From Deinococcus apachensis DSM 19763 (GTDB lineage Bacteria; Deinococcota; Deinococci; Deinococcales; Deinococcaceae), in NCBI RefSeq assembly GCF_000381345.1, contig NZ_KB906402.1, positions 145,981-209,980 of the forward strand: a stretch of 64,000 nucleotides of DNA, in the 5' to 3' direction. The stretch's first letter is position 1; each line of letters begins with the position of its first letter. The notes beneath the pieces were generated by a model. The model was not told the origin of the DNA, did no database searches, and saw only the letters and a program-made list of their open reading frames with translations. Both the position numbers and the translations under genes were made by a program. Below are positions 16,278 through 23,545 of this stretch, piece after piece.

Positions 16278-16655
16278 ATGGACGAGTTGCTGCGGCGGTG
16301 GGCGGAACTGGAACCCGGGGCGTTGGGGGAACCGGCGGGTGGGCGGCGAACTGGCGGGGGACTGAAGGGGGCGCCGGTCCCGGTATCCCCGGGGGAGGCG
16401 GACGAGCCGGGGGGCCAGGGGAGGCTGCTGCACGCCCTGTGGGATGTGGTCGAGGCGCGGGGATGGCGCTGGGTGATGCTGTTCGCCCCGGTCGAGGAGG
16501 ACGCGCCGCCGTACCTGGCGCGCGTGTCGACCCAGGGGACGGGCGAGGGCCAGACCCGGCGGGGCAGGACACCCGGGCACGCCCTGCTCGCGGCGTATGT
16601 GGCCCTGCTCGAACGCCAGGCGGGGAAGGTCAGCCGGGCCGGAGGAGGGGCCTGA
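16278..16655 (+). CDS. Hypothetical protein, 125 aa, leaderless
   Basis: ATG 16278 (MDELLRRWAELEPGALGEPA) lies six bases after a TATCGT -10 element at 16266-16271, so a leaderless start is likely. The N-terminal third is Gly/Pro-rich. The rest has a helix and strand pattern LLHALWDVVEARGWRWVMLF, PYLARVSTQGTGEGQTR and a C-terminal helix HALLAAYVALLERQAG. Similar short proteins with a Trp-rich core occur in Deinococcus-like genomes. Function unknown. Confidence 0.55.
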   Translation: MDELLRRWAELEPGALGEPAGGRRTGGGLKGAPVPVSPGEADEPGGQGRLLHALWDVVEARGWRWVMLFAPVEEDAPPYLARVSTQGTGEGQTRRGRTPGHALLAAYVALLERQAGKVSRAGGGA

Positions 16656-16720
16656 CGCCCCGGGCGACGACCTCCCGGGCAGGAAAGGAACAGAAGGGGC
16701 CACTGATCGGCCGCCTCCCC

Positions 16721-17260
16721 TCACCGCGCCCAGGGTGTGCGCCCCCACGGCCGGAACACCGAAAGGACGGCGGCGAGGGCGAGCAGCAGGAACGACACCG
16801 CCGGGGGGAACATCAGCAGGACCGGCAGCCTGCCCAGCCCGTCACGGGCGGGCTGGGCCTCGGCGGACGTGAGGGGGGGTAGGCGCCCGACCAGCGGCAG
16901 CAGCAGGAAGAACACCAGGGCGGTCATGACCAGGGCCAGCACCAGCTTGACGAGCACCCACCAGTGGCGGGTCAGGCCCCACGGGGTGCCCCACCCCAGC
17001 CCCAGGCCGGTCACGAGCACGCCGAGGCCGAGGGGCGGCACGGCGGCGGGCACGATCAGGCCCACGCTGGCGTAGCCGCCCAGCGCCGCGACCGGGTCGC
17101 TCGTGGTGCGGGCGTGGTGCAGCAGCACGAGCAGCGCGATGTCCACGCCCATCCAGCCCACCCCGGCGACGAGGTGCAGCACCAGCAGCGCGCGGCACAC
17201 CCCGGGGGCCAGGTGGAGGCGGGCCGAACGTTCAGGGGCAGGACCCGGCATCTTCCGCAC
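16721..17260 (-). CDS. DUF2269-like membrane protein, 179 aa
   Basis: Starts at ATG 17260, inside the 3' end of the marR gene (29-base overlap). Four or five membrane segments: residues 22-45 (LLVLHLVAGVGWMGVDIALL), 65-85, 100-125 (HWWVLVKLVLALVMTALVFF) and 150-172. The early VLHxxxGxxWMG pattern and conserved His resemble the DUF2269/CopD-like integral membrane family, whose His residues may bind haem or metal. Co-transcription with the MarR regulator suggests this membrane protein is its target. Substrate unknown. Confidence 0.65.
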   Translation of the reverse strand: MRKMPGPAPERSARLHLAPGVCRALLVLHLVAGVGWMGVDIALLVLLHHARTTSDPVAALGGYASVGLIVPAAVPPLGLGVLVTGLGLGWGTPWGLTRHWWVLVKLVLALVMTALVFFLLLPLVGRLPPLTSAEAQPARDGLGRLPVLLMFPPAVSFLLLALAAVLSVFRPWGRTPWAR

Positions 17261-17759
17261 CCGCGGGGAGGTGGGGAGCGGCCGTGGCCGCGGGGGAAGC
17301 GGTGCCTGACCCCACTTCAGCCGTGCCCGGGTCGCGGACGTTGGCCTGCAGTTTCGCCAGCAGCAGGCGCAGCGTGTGGACTTCGGCCTCGCCCAGCCCC
17401 GCGCGCAGCCCCCGGTCGAAGGTGGCGGCGGCCTCCCGCAGCCGGTGAAAGGCCGCCTCGCCCTGCGGGGTGAGTTCGACGATATGCACGCGACGGTTGG
17501 CGGGATCGCGGCGGCGCGTGACGAGCCCGCCCTCCTCCATCGCGTTGAGGTGATGGGTCAGGGTGGCGCCCTGGATGCCCACGCCCGCCGCCAGTTCCCG
17601 CTGGCTGGCCCCCGGGTGGCGCCTCAGGGCCAGCAGCACCAGCCAGGTGGGCAGCGAGCCCCCGGCGGCACTCAGCGCGTCGTCGAACGCCCGGCTGACC
17701 TCGCGCCCCACGCCCGCGAGGACGATGCCCAGGGGAGTCTCTCTCGGTGGCCCCGCCAT
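17232..17759 (-). CDS. MarR-family transcriptional regulator, 175 aa
   Basis: The winged-helix domain is clear: PTWLVLLALRRHPGASQREL, GVGIQGATLTHHLNAMEEGG (recognition helix, about residues 55-75), then the wing LVTRRRDPANRRVHIVELTP. The C-terminal helices form the dimer arm, and a disordered Ala/Pro tail follows. MarR proteins usually repress a neighbouring transporter or membrane gene and release DNA on ligand binding. ATG 17759 lies five bases after a TAAGGT element (17770-17765, minus strand), so the mRNA is probably leaderless. The gene overlaps the next membrane protein gene. Confidence 0.88.
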   Translation of the reverse strand: MAGPPRETPLGIVLAGVGREVSRAFDDALSAAGGSLPTWLVLLALRRHPGASQRELAAGVGIQGATLTHHLNAMEEGGLVTRRRDPANRRVHIVELTPQGEAAFHRLREAAATFDRGLRAGLGEAEVHTLRLLLAKLQANVRDPGTAEVGSGTASPAATAAPHLPAGAEDAGSCP

Positions 17760-17764
17760 GCCTC

Positions 17765-17830
17765 ACCTTATCAAAGAGGTAGAGGTCTAATGTATTGATA
17801 TCTAACGCTTAGAGGTGTAAGGTAAACGTA
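17765..17830 (-). promoter_or_regulatory. Promoter and likely MarR operator region
   Basis: An AT-rich island between the marR gene and the NTF2-like gene. It holds the -10 element TAAGGT for marR and a direct repeat of TCTAA at 17786-17790 and 17801-17805, plus two AGAGGT(C/G)TAA copies (17782 and 17811). Repeats of this kind next to a marR start are typical of autoregulatory sites. This is inference. Confidence 0.4.
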
Positions 17831-17877
17831 CCTGGGGAGCCGGGCGTTCCGGCGACGTCAGGCACGGGGGGAGCACG

Positions 17878-18318
17878 ATGACGCAGGACGTTCTGAGCCT
17901 GGGGCGGGCGTGGGAGAGGGCCGAGTGGCGCGGCGACACCGGGTTTCTCGACGGGCTCCCTACCGGGGACTTCCGGGGGGTCGGTCCGCCGGGCTTCCTC
18001 CTCACGAAGCCGCAGTGGCCCCACCGCTCCCGCCCGGGCCACTTCAGGTGTCAGTCGCTGTCCTGGGAGGACGCGGAGAGGCGCCTCTGCGGGGATTGAG
18101 TGGCCCTGATCGGGCGGCAGGTGCAGGAGCCCACCCGTCATGGCCGCCCGAGCAATGGGCCGTTTCGCGGCGCACAGGCCTTTGTTCGTCAGGACGAGCG
18201 CTGGGCCCTGGCGGGGATGCACCTGAGCCCCATCGCCCCGCCACCCCACGGGTCCGGGAGACGAACCGCGCACGATCACGCCGCAACGGTGGAGGCAAGA
18301 TGGACAACAGGTCGCTGA
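17878..18318 (+). pseudogene. NTF2/SnoaL-like protein gene with internal stop
   Basis: The frame starts MTQDVLSLGRAWERAEWRGD, typical of DUF4440/SnoaL-like NTF2 folds. It reaches a TGA at 18097-18099 after RRLCGD, then continues in the same frame as ALIGRQVQEPTRHGRPSNGP and FVRQDERWALAGMHLSPIAP, the usual last strands of the fold. It is therefore one gene split by a stop codon. Its 3' end overlaps the start of the SDR gene. The first half also has unusual Pro, His and Cys residues, which suggests real decay. Possible read-through is discussed in the findings. Confidence 0.65.
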
Positions 18319-19064
18319 ACGGCAAGGTGGCCCTGGTGACGGGCAGCTCGCGCGGCATCGGCGCGGCCATCGCGCGGGAGTTCGCTCGGCACGGCGCCGG
18401 GGTGGTCCTGCACGGGCGGGACGAGGCGGCGCTGGAGCGCGTGCGGGCGGACATCGCGGCGGCGGGCGGCCGGGCGATCTGCGTGGTCGCCGACGTGACC
18501 CGCTTTGCCGAGATCGAGGCGATGCGCCGCCGGGCCGAGGCGGACCTGGGGCCGGTGGACATCCTGGTCGCCAACGCGGGCGGGAGCTTCACGCCGCCCG
18601 CACCCCTGGAGGACATCAGCGAGGAGGGCTGGCACGCCGCGGTGAACGGCAACCTCACGGCCACCTTCCTGACCCTCAAGAGTTTCCTGCCGGGGATGAA
18701 GGCGCGCGGGTCGGGCAGCATCATCACCCTCTCGTCGTCGGCGGGCAGGCAGCCGCACCCGGGGGCGCCCATGCCGTACGGCGCTGCCAAGGCCGGAGTG
18801 CAACTCCTCACCCAGGACCTCGCCGCGCAGGTGGGGCCCTGCGGCATCCGCGTCAACGGCATCGCGCCGGGAACGATCCTTACGGAGCGCAACGAGGCCC
18901 GTATTCCGGAGGAGTTGCGGGGAAGGTGGACGGACGCCCATCCCTTAAGGCGGCTGGGCACCCCGCAGGACGTGGCCGACGCCGCGCTCTACCTGGCCTC
19001 GGACGCGGCCGGGTGGGTCACGGGCGTCATCCTGGACGTGGCTGGTGGGGCCGTGCTGCGCTAA
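18300..19064 (+). CDS. Short-chain dehydrogenase/reductase (SDR), 254 aa
   Basis: A classical SDR. The cofactor motif TGSSRGIG is at about residues 14-21. NAGG is at about 92-95, and the active site has Ser in LSSSAGR and YGAAK (Tyr, Lys) at about 160-164. The C-terminus has RVNGIAPGTILT and the GWVTGVILDVAGGAV end seen in 3-oxoacyl-ACP reductase-like SDRs. Asp65 in VVADVTR fits an NAD(P)-binding role. The substrate is unknown. ATG 18300 has GGTGGAGG nine bases upstream. A longer in-frame start at 17910 runs through the NTF2-like gene and is rejected. Confidence 0.92.
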   Translation: MDNRSLNGKVALVTGSSRGIGAAIAREFARHGAGVVLHGRDEAALERVRADIAAAGGRAICVVADVTRFAEIEAMRRRAEADLGPVDILVANAGGSFTPPAPLEDISEEGWHAAVNGNLTATFLTLKSFLPGMKARGSGSIITLSSSAGRQPHPGAPMPYGAAKAGVQLLTQDLAAQVGPCGIRVNGIAPGTILTERNEARIPEELRGRWTDAHPLRRLGTPQDVADAALYLASDAAGWVTGVILDVAGGAVLR

Positions 19065-19123
19065 CGGCGGAACAGACCTCGCCCTTCCTCTTCGCGGGGA
19101 CCTCTTCCCCGAAAGGAGCAGGC

Positions 19124-19492
19124 ATGCGGCTCAACCATCTCGACCTTCAGGTGTCCGACGTTCAGGCGGCACGGGTCTTTTTCGAGACCCATTTTGACCT
19201 CCAATGCGTGTATGCCAGGGGCTCGCAGCTCGCCTTTTTTGGGGACGACACCGGGTTCTCGTTCGGGGTGAGCAACCTGAATGGGCAGTCCGGCCGTCCC
19301 AGCTACCCGCCGGACTTCCACATCGGGTTCATCCTGGAGGAGGCCTCGCAGGTCGAGGCCGTCTACCAGAGGCTCAGGAGCGCGGGGGTGGAGACGCTGT
19401 CGGCGCCGCGCGAGGGCGGCCCCAACGTCTACTTCATGTGCCGGGGGCCGGACGACCTGCTGATCGAGGTGCGGGCGCCCAAATGGCCGTGA
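19124..19492 (+). CDS. VOC-superfamily (glyoxalase/bleomycin-resistance) protein, 122 aa
   Basis: Starts at ATG 19124 with GAAAGGAGCAGGC upstream. Two VOC half-domains: MRLNHLDLQVSDVQAARVFF at the start, then FHIGFILEEASQVEAVYQRL, and the closing strand with RGPDDLLIEV. His5, the middle His (FHIGF) and Glu of DLLIEVRA are in the positions used for a metal site. The family ranges from glyoxalase I to extradiol dioxygenases and antibiotic-binding proteins; this short form cannot be subdivided. It may be co-transcribed with the SDR gene 60 bases upstream. Confidence 0.85.
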   Translation: MRLNHLDLQVSDVQAARVFFETHFDLQCVYARGSQLAFFGDDTGFSFGVSNLNGQSGRPSYPPDFHIGFILEEASQVEAVYQRLRSAGVETLSAPREGGPNVYFMCRGPDDLLIEVRAPKWP

Positions 19493-19591
19493 GTGGCGGA
19501 CGCGAGCGGAACAGCCGTGCCGGAGAGCCTCTTCAGCCGCTCCTTTCGCGCGGTTGCGGCCCGGGATGAATGGTTCCAAACGGCAGGGCAA

Positions 19592-19615
19592 ATACCTGAG
19601 CGTCTGCTCAGGTAT
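19592..19615 (+). promoter_or_regulatory. Perfect palindrome, likely metal-sensor operator
   Basis: ATACCTGAGC, spacer GTCT, GCTCAGGTAT: perfect ten-base arms. Its shape and its place just upstream of a heavy-metal P-type ATPase remnant resemble ArsR/SmtB-family operators that respond to Zn, Cd or similar ions. No such regulator is encoded nearby. Confidence 0.6.
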
Positions 19616-19684
19616 AACGACCGCGGGTCACGCCCCGCCGCACCTGTCCCCTCCCCCACTTCCTGGCCGGACCTGCGTTCCCTC

Positions 19685-20000
19685 GTGGACGGGATGGACT
19701 GCGCCCCGTGCGTGCAGAAGGTCGAGCGGGCGGTGTCGCGCCTGCCCGGCGCCCACGAAGTGCAGCCGAACTTCACCATCCAGACGCTGCGCCTGAACGA
19801 GAGCCGGACGACGCGGGCAGCGCTGGAGGAGCTGCCCGCCCTGGGGTACACGACGCACACGTTGACCCCGCGGGAGGAGCAGAGGGAGGCCGCCCCGGCC
19901 CTTCCCGCGCCGTCCCCTGGCACCACAGCGCCCAGGGGCGGCTGGTGCTGGTCGGCGGCGTGCTGCTCGTCCTCGCGTGGGGGTTCTGCAGCGGGACTGA
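19685..20000 (+). pseudogene. Heavy-metal P1B-type ATPase (ZntA/CadA-like), 5' remnant
   Basis: A heavy-metal-associated domain is clear: VDGMDCAPCVQKVERAVSRL with the metal-binding GMDCxxC. A second piece, in another frame (from about 19900), reads WHHSAQGRLVLVGGVLLVLA, which is the start of the first membrane helix of such exporters. The frame changes near 19895. After about 20000 the homology ends and the DNA is unlike its surroundings. The catalytic parts (TGES, DKTGT) are absent, so no function remains. The operator upstream is still intact. No standard start codon is seen before GTG 19685. Confidence 0.65.
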
Positions 20001-20121
20001 GTGGCGCCCCACTGACCTGGTTCGGCCCCGTTCGGCGCCCCACCTCCGGTTTGATGAAGCCCTGATTGACGGAAAATTCCCATTGTGAGCGGGCCTGGAG
20101 GTTTAGCTTAAGTTCGACTTC
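20001..20121. other. Possible insertion-element scar
   Basis: Lower-GC DNA (for example GATTGACGGAAAATTCCCAT at about 20064-20083) ends abruptly at the MHYT gene start and follows the break in the P-type ATPase gene. It fits the end of an excised or decayed insertion sequence. No inverted repeat ends or target duplication were verified. Confidence 0.3.
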
Positions 20122-21630
20122 ATGCCTTCCCTGACGCCCACCTACCAGCCCGAGCTTGTGGCGCTGTCCTTTCTGATCGCCTGCCTGGCGGGGTACGCCA
20201 CACTGAGCCTGGCGGCGGGTGCCGGGGCGGCGCGGCGGGCGTCCTGGGTCTGGCTGGGCGGGAGCGCCCTGATCCTGGGGTTCGGCATCTGGGCCATGCA
20301 CTTCATCGGGATGCTGGCCCTGAAGGCTCCGGTCCCGATGGCCTACGCGCTGCCCACCACGCTGCTCTCGTGGCTGGCCGCCGTGCTGGCCGCTGCGCTG
20401 GCGCTGCATTTTGTCCACCGCCGGGAGGTGGGCCCCCGGGAACTGATGAGCGGGGGCGTCCTGCTGGGGCTGAGCATCACCAGCATGCACTACCTGGGGA
20501 TGCACGCCCTGCGCTTCGGCGGGCACGTGGAGTACGACCCGTGGGGGGTGGCGCTCTCGGTGCTCGTCGCCGTGGGGGCGGCGACCGCCGCGCTGTGGCT
20601 GGGGCTGCGGGTGCGGGTCACGGCTCCCACGCATCAGGAGCGCTGGCGGTTGGGCGGCGCGATGGTGCTGGGCCTCGCCATTGCCAGCATGCACTACACG
20701 GGGATGCACGCGGCGCACTTCCATCTGGACGGCATGGCCGCCGGGGATACGACTGGCGTCTTGTCGAGCGTGGGGCTGGCGCGGAGCGTGGCCCTGGTCG
20801 CCGTCACCCTGCTGGGCATGGCGGTGTGGGCCCTGCTGATGAACGAGCGGATCACCTCGCACGTCGCCCGCTCGGCCGAGCTGCAGCGGCTCAACGGCGA
20901 GCTGGAGCGCCGGGTGGCCGAGCGCACCGAGGCACTGGAACACGCCCACGCCGAACTGCTGGCCTATGCCGTCGCGCTGTCCCACGAACTCGCCGAACCC
21001 ACCCGCCGGGCAGCCGGGGTCACGCAGCTCCTGGAGCGGACCCTGGGCAACACGGCGGACCCCCGGGTGCAGCGTTACCTGGCCCTGCTGCGGCAGGAGG
21101 TGGACAGCATGGGCACCCATGTGGCGCAGCTCCGGCAGCTCCCCTTCTTTCAAGGCACGCCCGCCCGGTTCGAGGAGGTCTCGCTGGGAGTCCTGGTCCG
21201 GCAGGTCCGCAGCGACCTCGAACCCCTGCTGCGGGGACGGCGGGTGCAGTGGAACATGGACGAACTGCCCCGGGTGCGCGGGGACATCATGTTGCTGAGG
21301 CTGGCTCTCACGGAGGTGTTCGCGGCGACGCTCGACGCCGCCGGGAACGTGCCCCAGCCCCGAATCGAGGTGTGGGCCGAGCGGCAGGAGGGCGAGGTTG
21401 TGGTGTCTGTCCGGCACACCTGCCCGGCGGACGGGGCGGACGGCGCAGTTCCCTCCCCCCTGCGCGCCGGGGAGCGCATCGGCCTCGCCAGCGCCCGGCG
21501 CATCCTGCACCAGCACGGCGGCAGTCTGGAGATGGAGCCCGGCCTGATGCGGATGCGCCTGCCCGCCGACCCTGCAGTGAAGGTCCGGCAGGGGGACGGC
21601 GCCGGGGCGGCGGCTTACCAGCCCGCCTGA
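20122..21630 (+). CDS. MHYT-domain sensor with degenerate histidine-kinase module, 502 aa
   Basis: Residues 1-250 are a seven-helix MHYT membrane sensor. Three copies of the motif are seen: WAMHFIGM, SMHYLGMHA and SMHYTGMHA; the conserved Met and His are thought to bind a metal such as copper and to sense O2, CO or NO. A coiled coil follows (LQRLNGELERRVAERTEALE), then a kinase-like part with a phosphoacceptor box AVALSHELAEPTRRAAGVTQ (about 290-310). The ATP-binding domain lacks clear N and G boxes (LRLALTEVFAATLDAAGN, then RIGLASARRIL). It may be inactive or unusual. There is no response regulator nearby. Start ATG 20122. Confidence 0.8.
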   Translation: MPSLTPTYQPELVALSFLIACLAGYATLSLAAGAGAARRASWVWLGGSALILGFGIWAMHFIGMLALKAPVPMAYALPTTLLSWLAAVLAAALALHFVHRREVGPRELMSGGVLLGLSITSMHYLGMHALRFGGHVEYDPWGVALSVLVAVGAATAALWLGLRVRVTAPTHQERWRLGGAMVLGLAIASMHYTGMHAAHFHLDGMAAGDTTGVLSSVGLARSVALVAVTLLGMAVWALLMNERITSHVARSAELQRLNGELERRVAERTEALEHAHAELLAYAVALSHELAEPTRRAAGVTQLLERTLGNTADPRVQRYLALLRQEVDSMGTHVAQLRQLPFFQGTPARFEEVSLGVLVRQVRSDLEPLLRGRRVQWNMDELPRVRGDIMLLRLALTEVFAATLDAAGNVPQPRIEVWAERQEGEVVVSVRHTCPADGADGAVPSPLRAGERIGLASARRILHQHGGSLEMEPGLMRMRLPADPAVKVRQGDGAGAAAYQPA

Positions 21631-21634
21631 GGGA

Positions 21635-22774
21635 TCACGAGCGCAGCGCCCGCCGCAGCCCGAGGGCGGTGGCGAGGCACAGCAGGGTGACGCCGAGCAG
21701 CGTGACGGGGATGGCGGGGGCGCCGTACACGTCCTTGAAGGCGCCGACGACCGGGGAGAACAGCACGGGGCCGAGAAACGCGCTGGCGAAGACGAGGGTG
21801 GTGACCCCACTTCCGGGCAGGGTGCGGGCCAGCCACACCAGACCGGTCGTGAACACGGGCGCGAGGAAGAGCCCGGTCAGGGTGTAGGCCGTCGGCGCGG
21901 CGACGGGCACGCAGGCGAGGGCGAGGCTGGCGGCGGCCAGCACCAGCGAGACGGTCACCAGCCGTGCGGGCTCCAGCCGCAGGGCCAGCGCCGCCGAGAC
22001 CAGGCGCCCCACCGTGAAACTCACCCAGAACAGCGCGGTGAGGGACGCCGCACTCGCGGTCGTGAGGTCCAGAACGCCCTGCAGGTGCGTGACCTCCCAG
22101 GCGCCGACGCCGCCCTCCACGGCGACGTAGGTGAGGAACAGCCCCACGAAGCCGAGCAGCAGGGCGCGCGACCGCCCAGTGGCCCTGGCAGCCGGGGTGA
22201 CCACGCCCCCCGCAGCCCCACGCAGGGTGAACATCAGGGGCAGCAGCCCGGCCGCGAGGGCCGCGCAGCCCAGCAGGGGTCGGTGGAAGTCGCCGCCCGC
22301 GAGGCCCACCGCCAGCGGCGCGAGGACGGCCCCGACGCCGAAGCTCGCGCTGAGCAGGTTGAGCATGGAGGCACTGCGCTCCCCGTAGGCCGTGGAGAGC
22401 CACACGTTGGTGGTAAGGTCCAGCACCCCGAAGCCCAGCCCGAGCAGCCCCGACGAGGCGAGCGCGAGCCCGAAGGTGGGGGCGAGGATCAGCCCCAGGC
22501 ACCCGGCGGCGAGCAGCCCCAGGGCCAGCGCCGCGCGCCGGGGCGGCGGCCAGGACCGGGAGAGCCCGCCCGCGAGCAGCACGCCCGCAAAGGCCCCCGC
22601 CGAGTTGAGGCTCAGCAGCAGCGAGGCCCCCTTGCCGCTGAGGTGGAAGTGCTCGCTGAGGGTGGGCAGCGCGGGACCCAGGATGGGATAGAGCAGCCCC
22701 AGCAGCAGGAAGTTGCCGAGGCCCGCGGCGGCCAGCCGGCGCGGCGGGAGGAGGGCGGCGGCCGTGGAGGCCAC
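21635..22774 (-). CDS. MFS transporter, 379 aa
   Basis: Twelve hydrophobic segments and the MFS loop 2-3 signature area (LAGGLSRSWPPPRRAALALG) are present. The start is GTG 22774, directly after the TAG stop of the isomerase gene (no gap). The internal pattern matches sugar or oligosaccharide MFS proteins of the FucP/YfkF type only loosely. As the last gene of the beta-glucoside cluster it probably imports or exports a pathway sugar, but this rests on position. No other regulatory feature is seen. Confidence 0.8.
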   Translation of the reverse strand: MASTAAALLPPRRLAAAGLGNFLLLGLLYPILGPALPTLSEHFHLSGKGASLLLSLNSAGAFAGVLLAGGLSRSWPPPRRAALALGLLAAGCLGLILAPTFGLALASSGLLGLGFGVLDLTTNVWLSTAYGERSASMLNLLSASFGVGAVLAPLAVGLAGGDFHRPLLGCAALAAGLLPLMFTLRGAAGGVVTPAARATGRSRALLLGFVGLFLTYVAVEGGVGAWEVTHLQGVLDLTTASAASLTALFWVSFTVGRLVSAALALRLEPARLVTVSLVLAAASLALACVPVAAPTAYTLTGLFLAPVFTTGLVWLARTLPGSGVTTLVFASAFLGPVLFSPVVGAFKDVYGAPAIPVTLLGVTLLCLATALGLRRALRS

Positions 22775-23545
22775 CTAGGCAGGGGCCGCGGCGCCCAGGG
22801 TCCGTTGCAGCCAGAGGGCATTGGCCGCCGCGCTCACCACCGGGTCACGCTGGCAGTGGTCCTGCTCCACGATGAGCCACTGCACCCCCGCCTCGGGGGC
22901 GGCGGCGAGCAGGCCAGGCAGGTCCACCTCCCCCTGGCCGAGTTCGACCGTCTCGCGCGCCCCGGTCACGTCCTTGACGTGCAGGAGGGGCACCCGGCCC
23001 GCATACCGGCGGAGGTAGGCTGCCGGGTCCACCCCGCCCGCGTGCGCCCAAGCCGCGTCGAGTTCCATCAGGACCGTCGGGGCCCGGGCGAAGAGGCGGT
23101 CGAGCGCGTATTCGTCCCCGTGGCGGGCCTCGAACTCGAAGACGTGGTTGTGGTAGGCGAACCTCAGGCCCTGCGCCTCCGCCCCGCGCGCCCAGTTCTC
23201 CAGCCGGGCGGCGAACTCGTCCCAGCGCCCGGCGTCCTGCGCGACCGCCGGATCGATCCAGGGGCAGACGGCGTAGTCCGCCCCGACCTCCCGCACCCCG
23301 GTGAGTGTGCCCTCGAAGTCCCTCTCCAGGTCCGCGGCGCCCACGTGGCAGGCCGCGGCGCTCAGGCCCTCGCCGTCCAGCACCTCGCGCACCTGGCGGG
23401 CGGGCAGGCCGCCGAAGCCCGCGAACTCCACCCCGCGGTAGCCCATCGCGGCGACCTGGCGCAGCACGCCCAGGATGTCCCCCTGGACGGCGTCCCGCAC
23501 CGTGTACAGTTGCAGCGCCACCCGGTCCAGCAGGGCACCGGTCAC
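22775..23545 (-). CDS. Sugar phosphate isomerase/epimerase (TIM barrel), 256 aa
   Basis: An AP-endonuclease-2-like TIM barrel family, typical of IolE-, IolI- and YcjR-like enzymes that handle inositol or ketosugars. Recognisable stretches: VALQLYTVRDAVQGDILGVL at the start, GYRGVEFAGF, YHNHVFEFEA with paired His (about 143-153), then LMELDAAWAHAGGVDPAAYL and LLHVKDV. These provide the metal ligands (Glu, Asp, His, Glu). GTG 23545 overlaps the stop of the upstream Gfo/Idh/MocA gene (GTGA). The pairing suggests an oxidation-isomerisation step on a sugar, for example 3-keto-glycoside metabolism. That is inference. Confidence 0.88.
   Translation of the reverse strand: MTGALLDRVALQLYTVRDAVQGDILGVLRQVAAMGYRGVEFAGFGGLPARQVREVLDGEGLSAAACHVGAADLERDFEGTLTGVREVGADYAVCPWIDPAVAQDAGRWDEFAARLENWARGAEAQGLRFAYHNHVFEFEARHGDEYALDRLFARAPTVLMELDAAWAHAGGVDPAAYLRRYAGRVPLLHVKDVTGARETVELGQGEVDLPGLLAAAPEAGVQWLIVEQDHCQRDPVVSAAANALWLQRTLGAAAPA

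Noticed and set aside
19429..21810. A 793-residue minus-strand open frame across the MHYT gene
   Set aside because: It is antisense to several real plus-strand genes and has an Arg/Gln/His/Pro-rich composition. Very high GC leaves few stop codons in such shadows.
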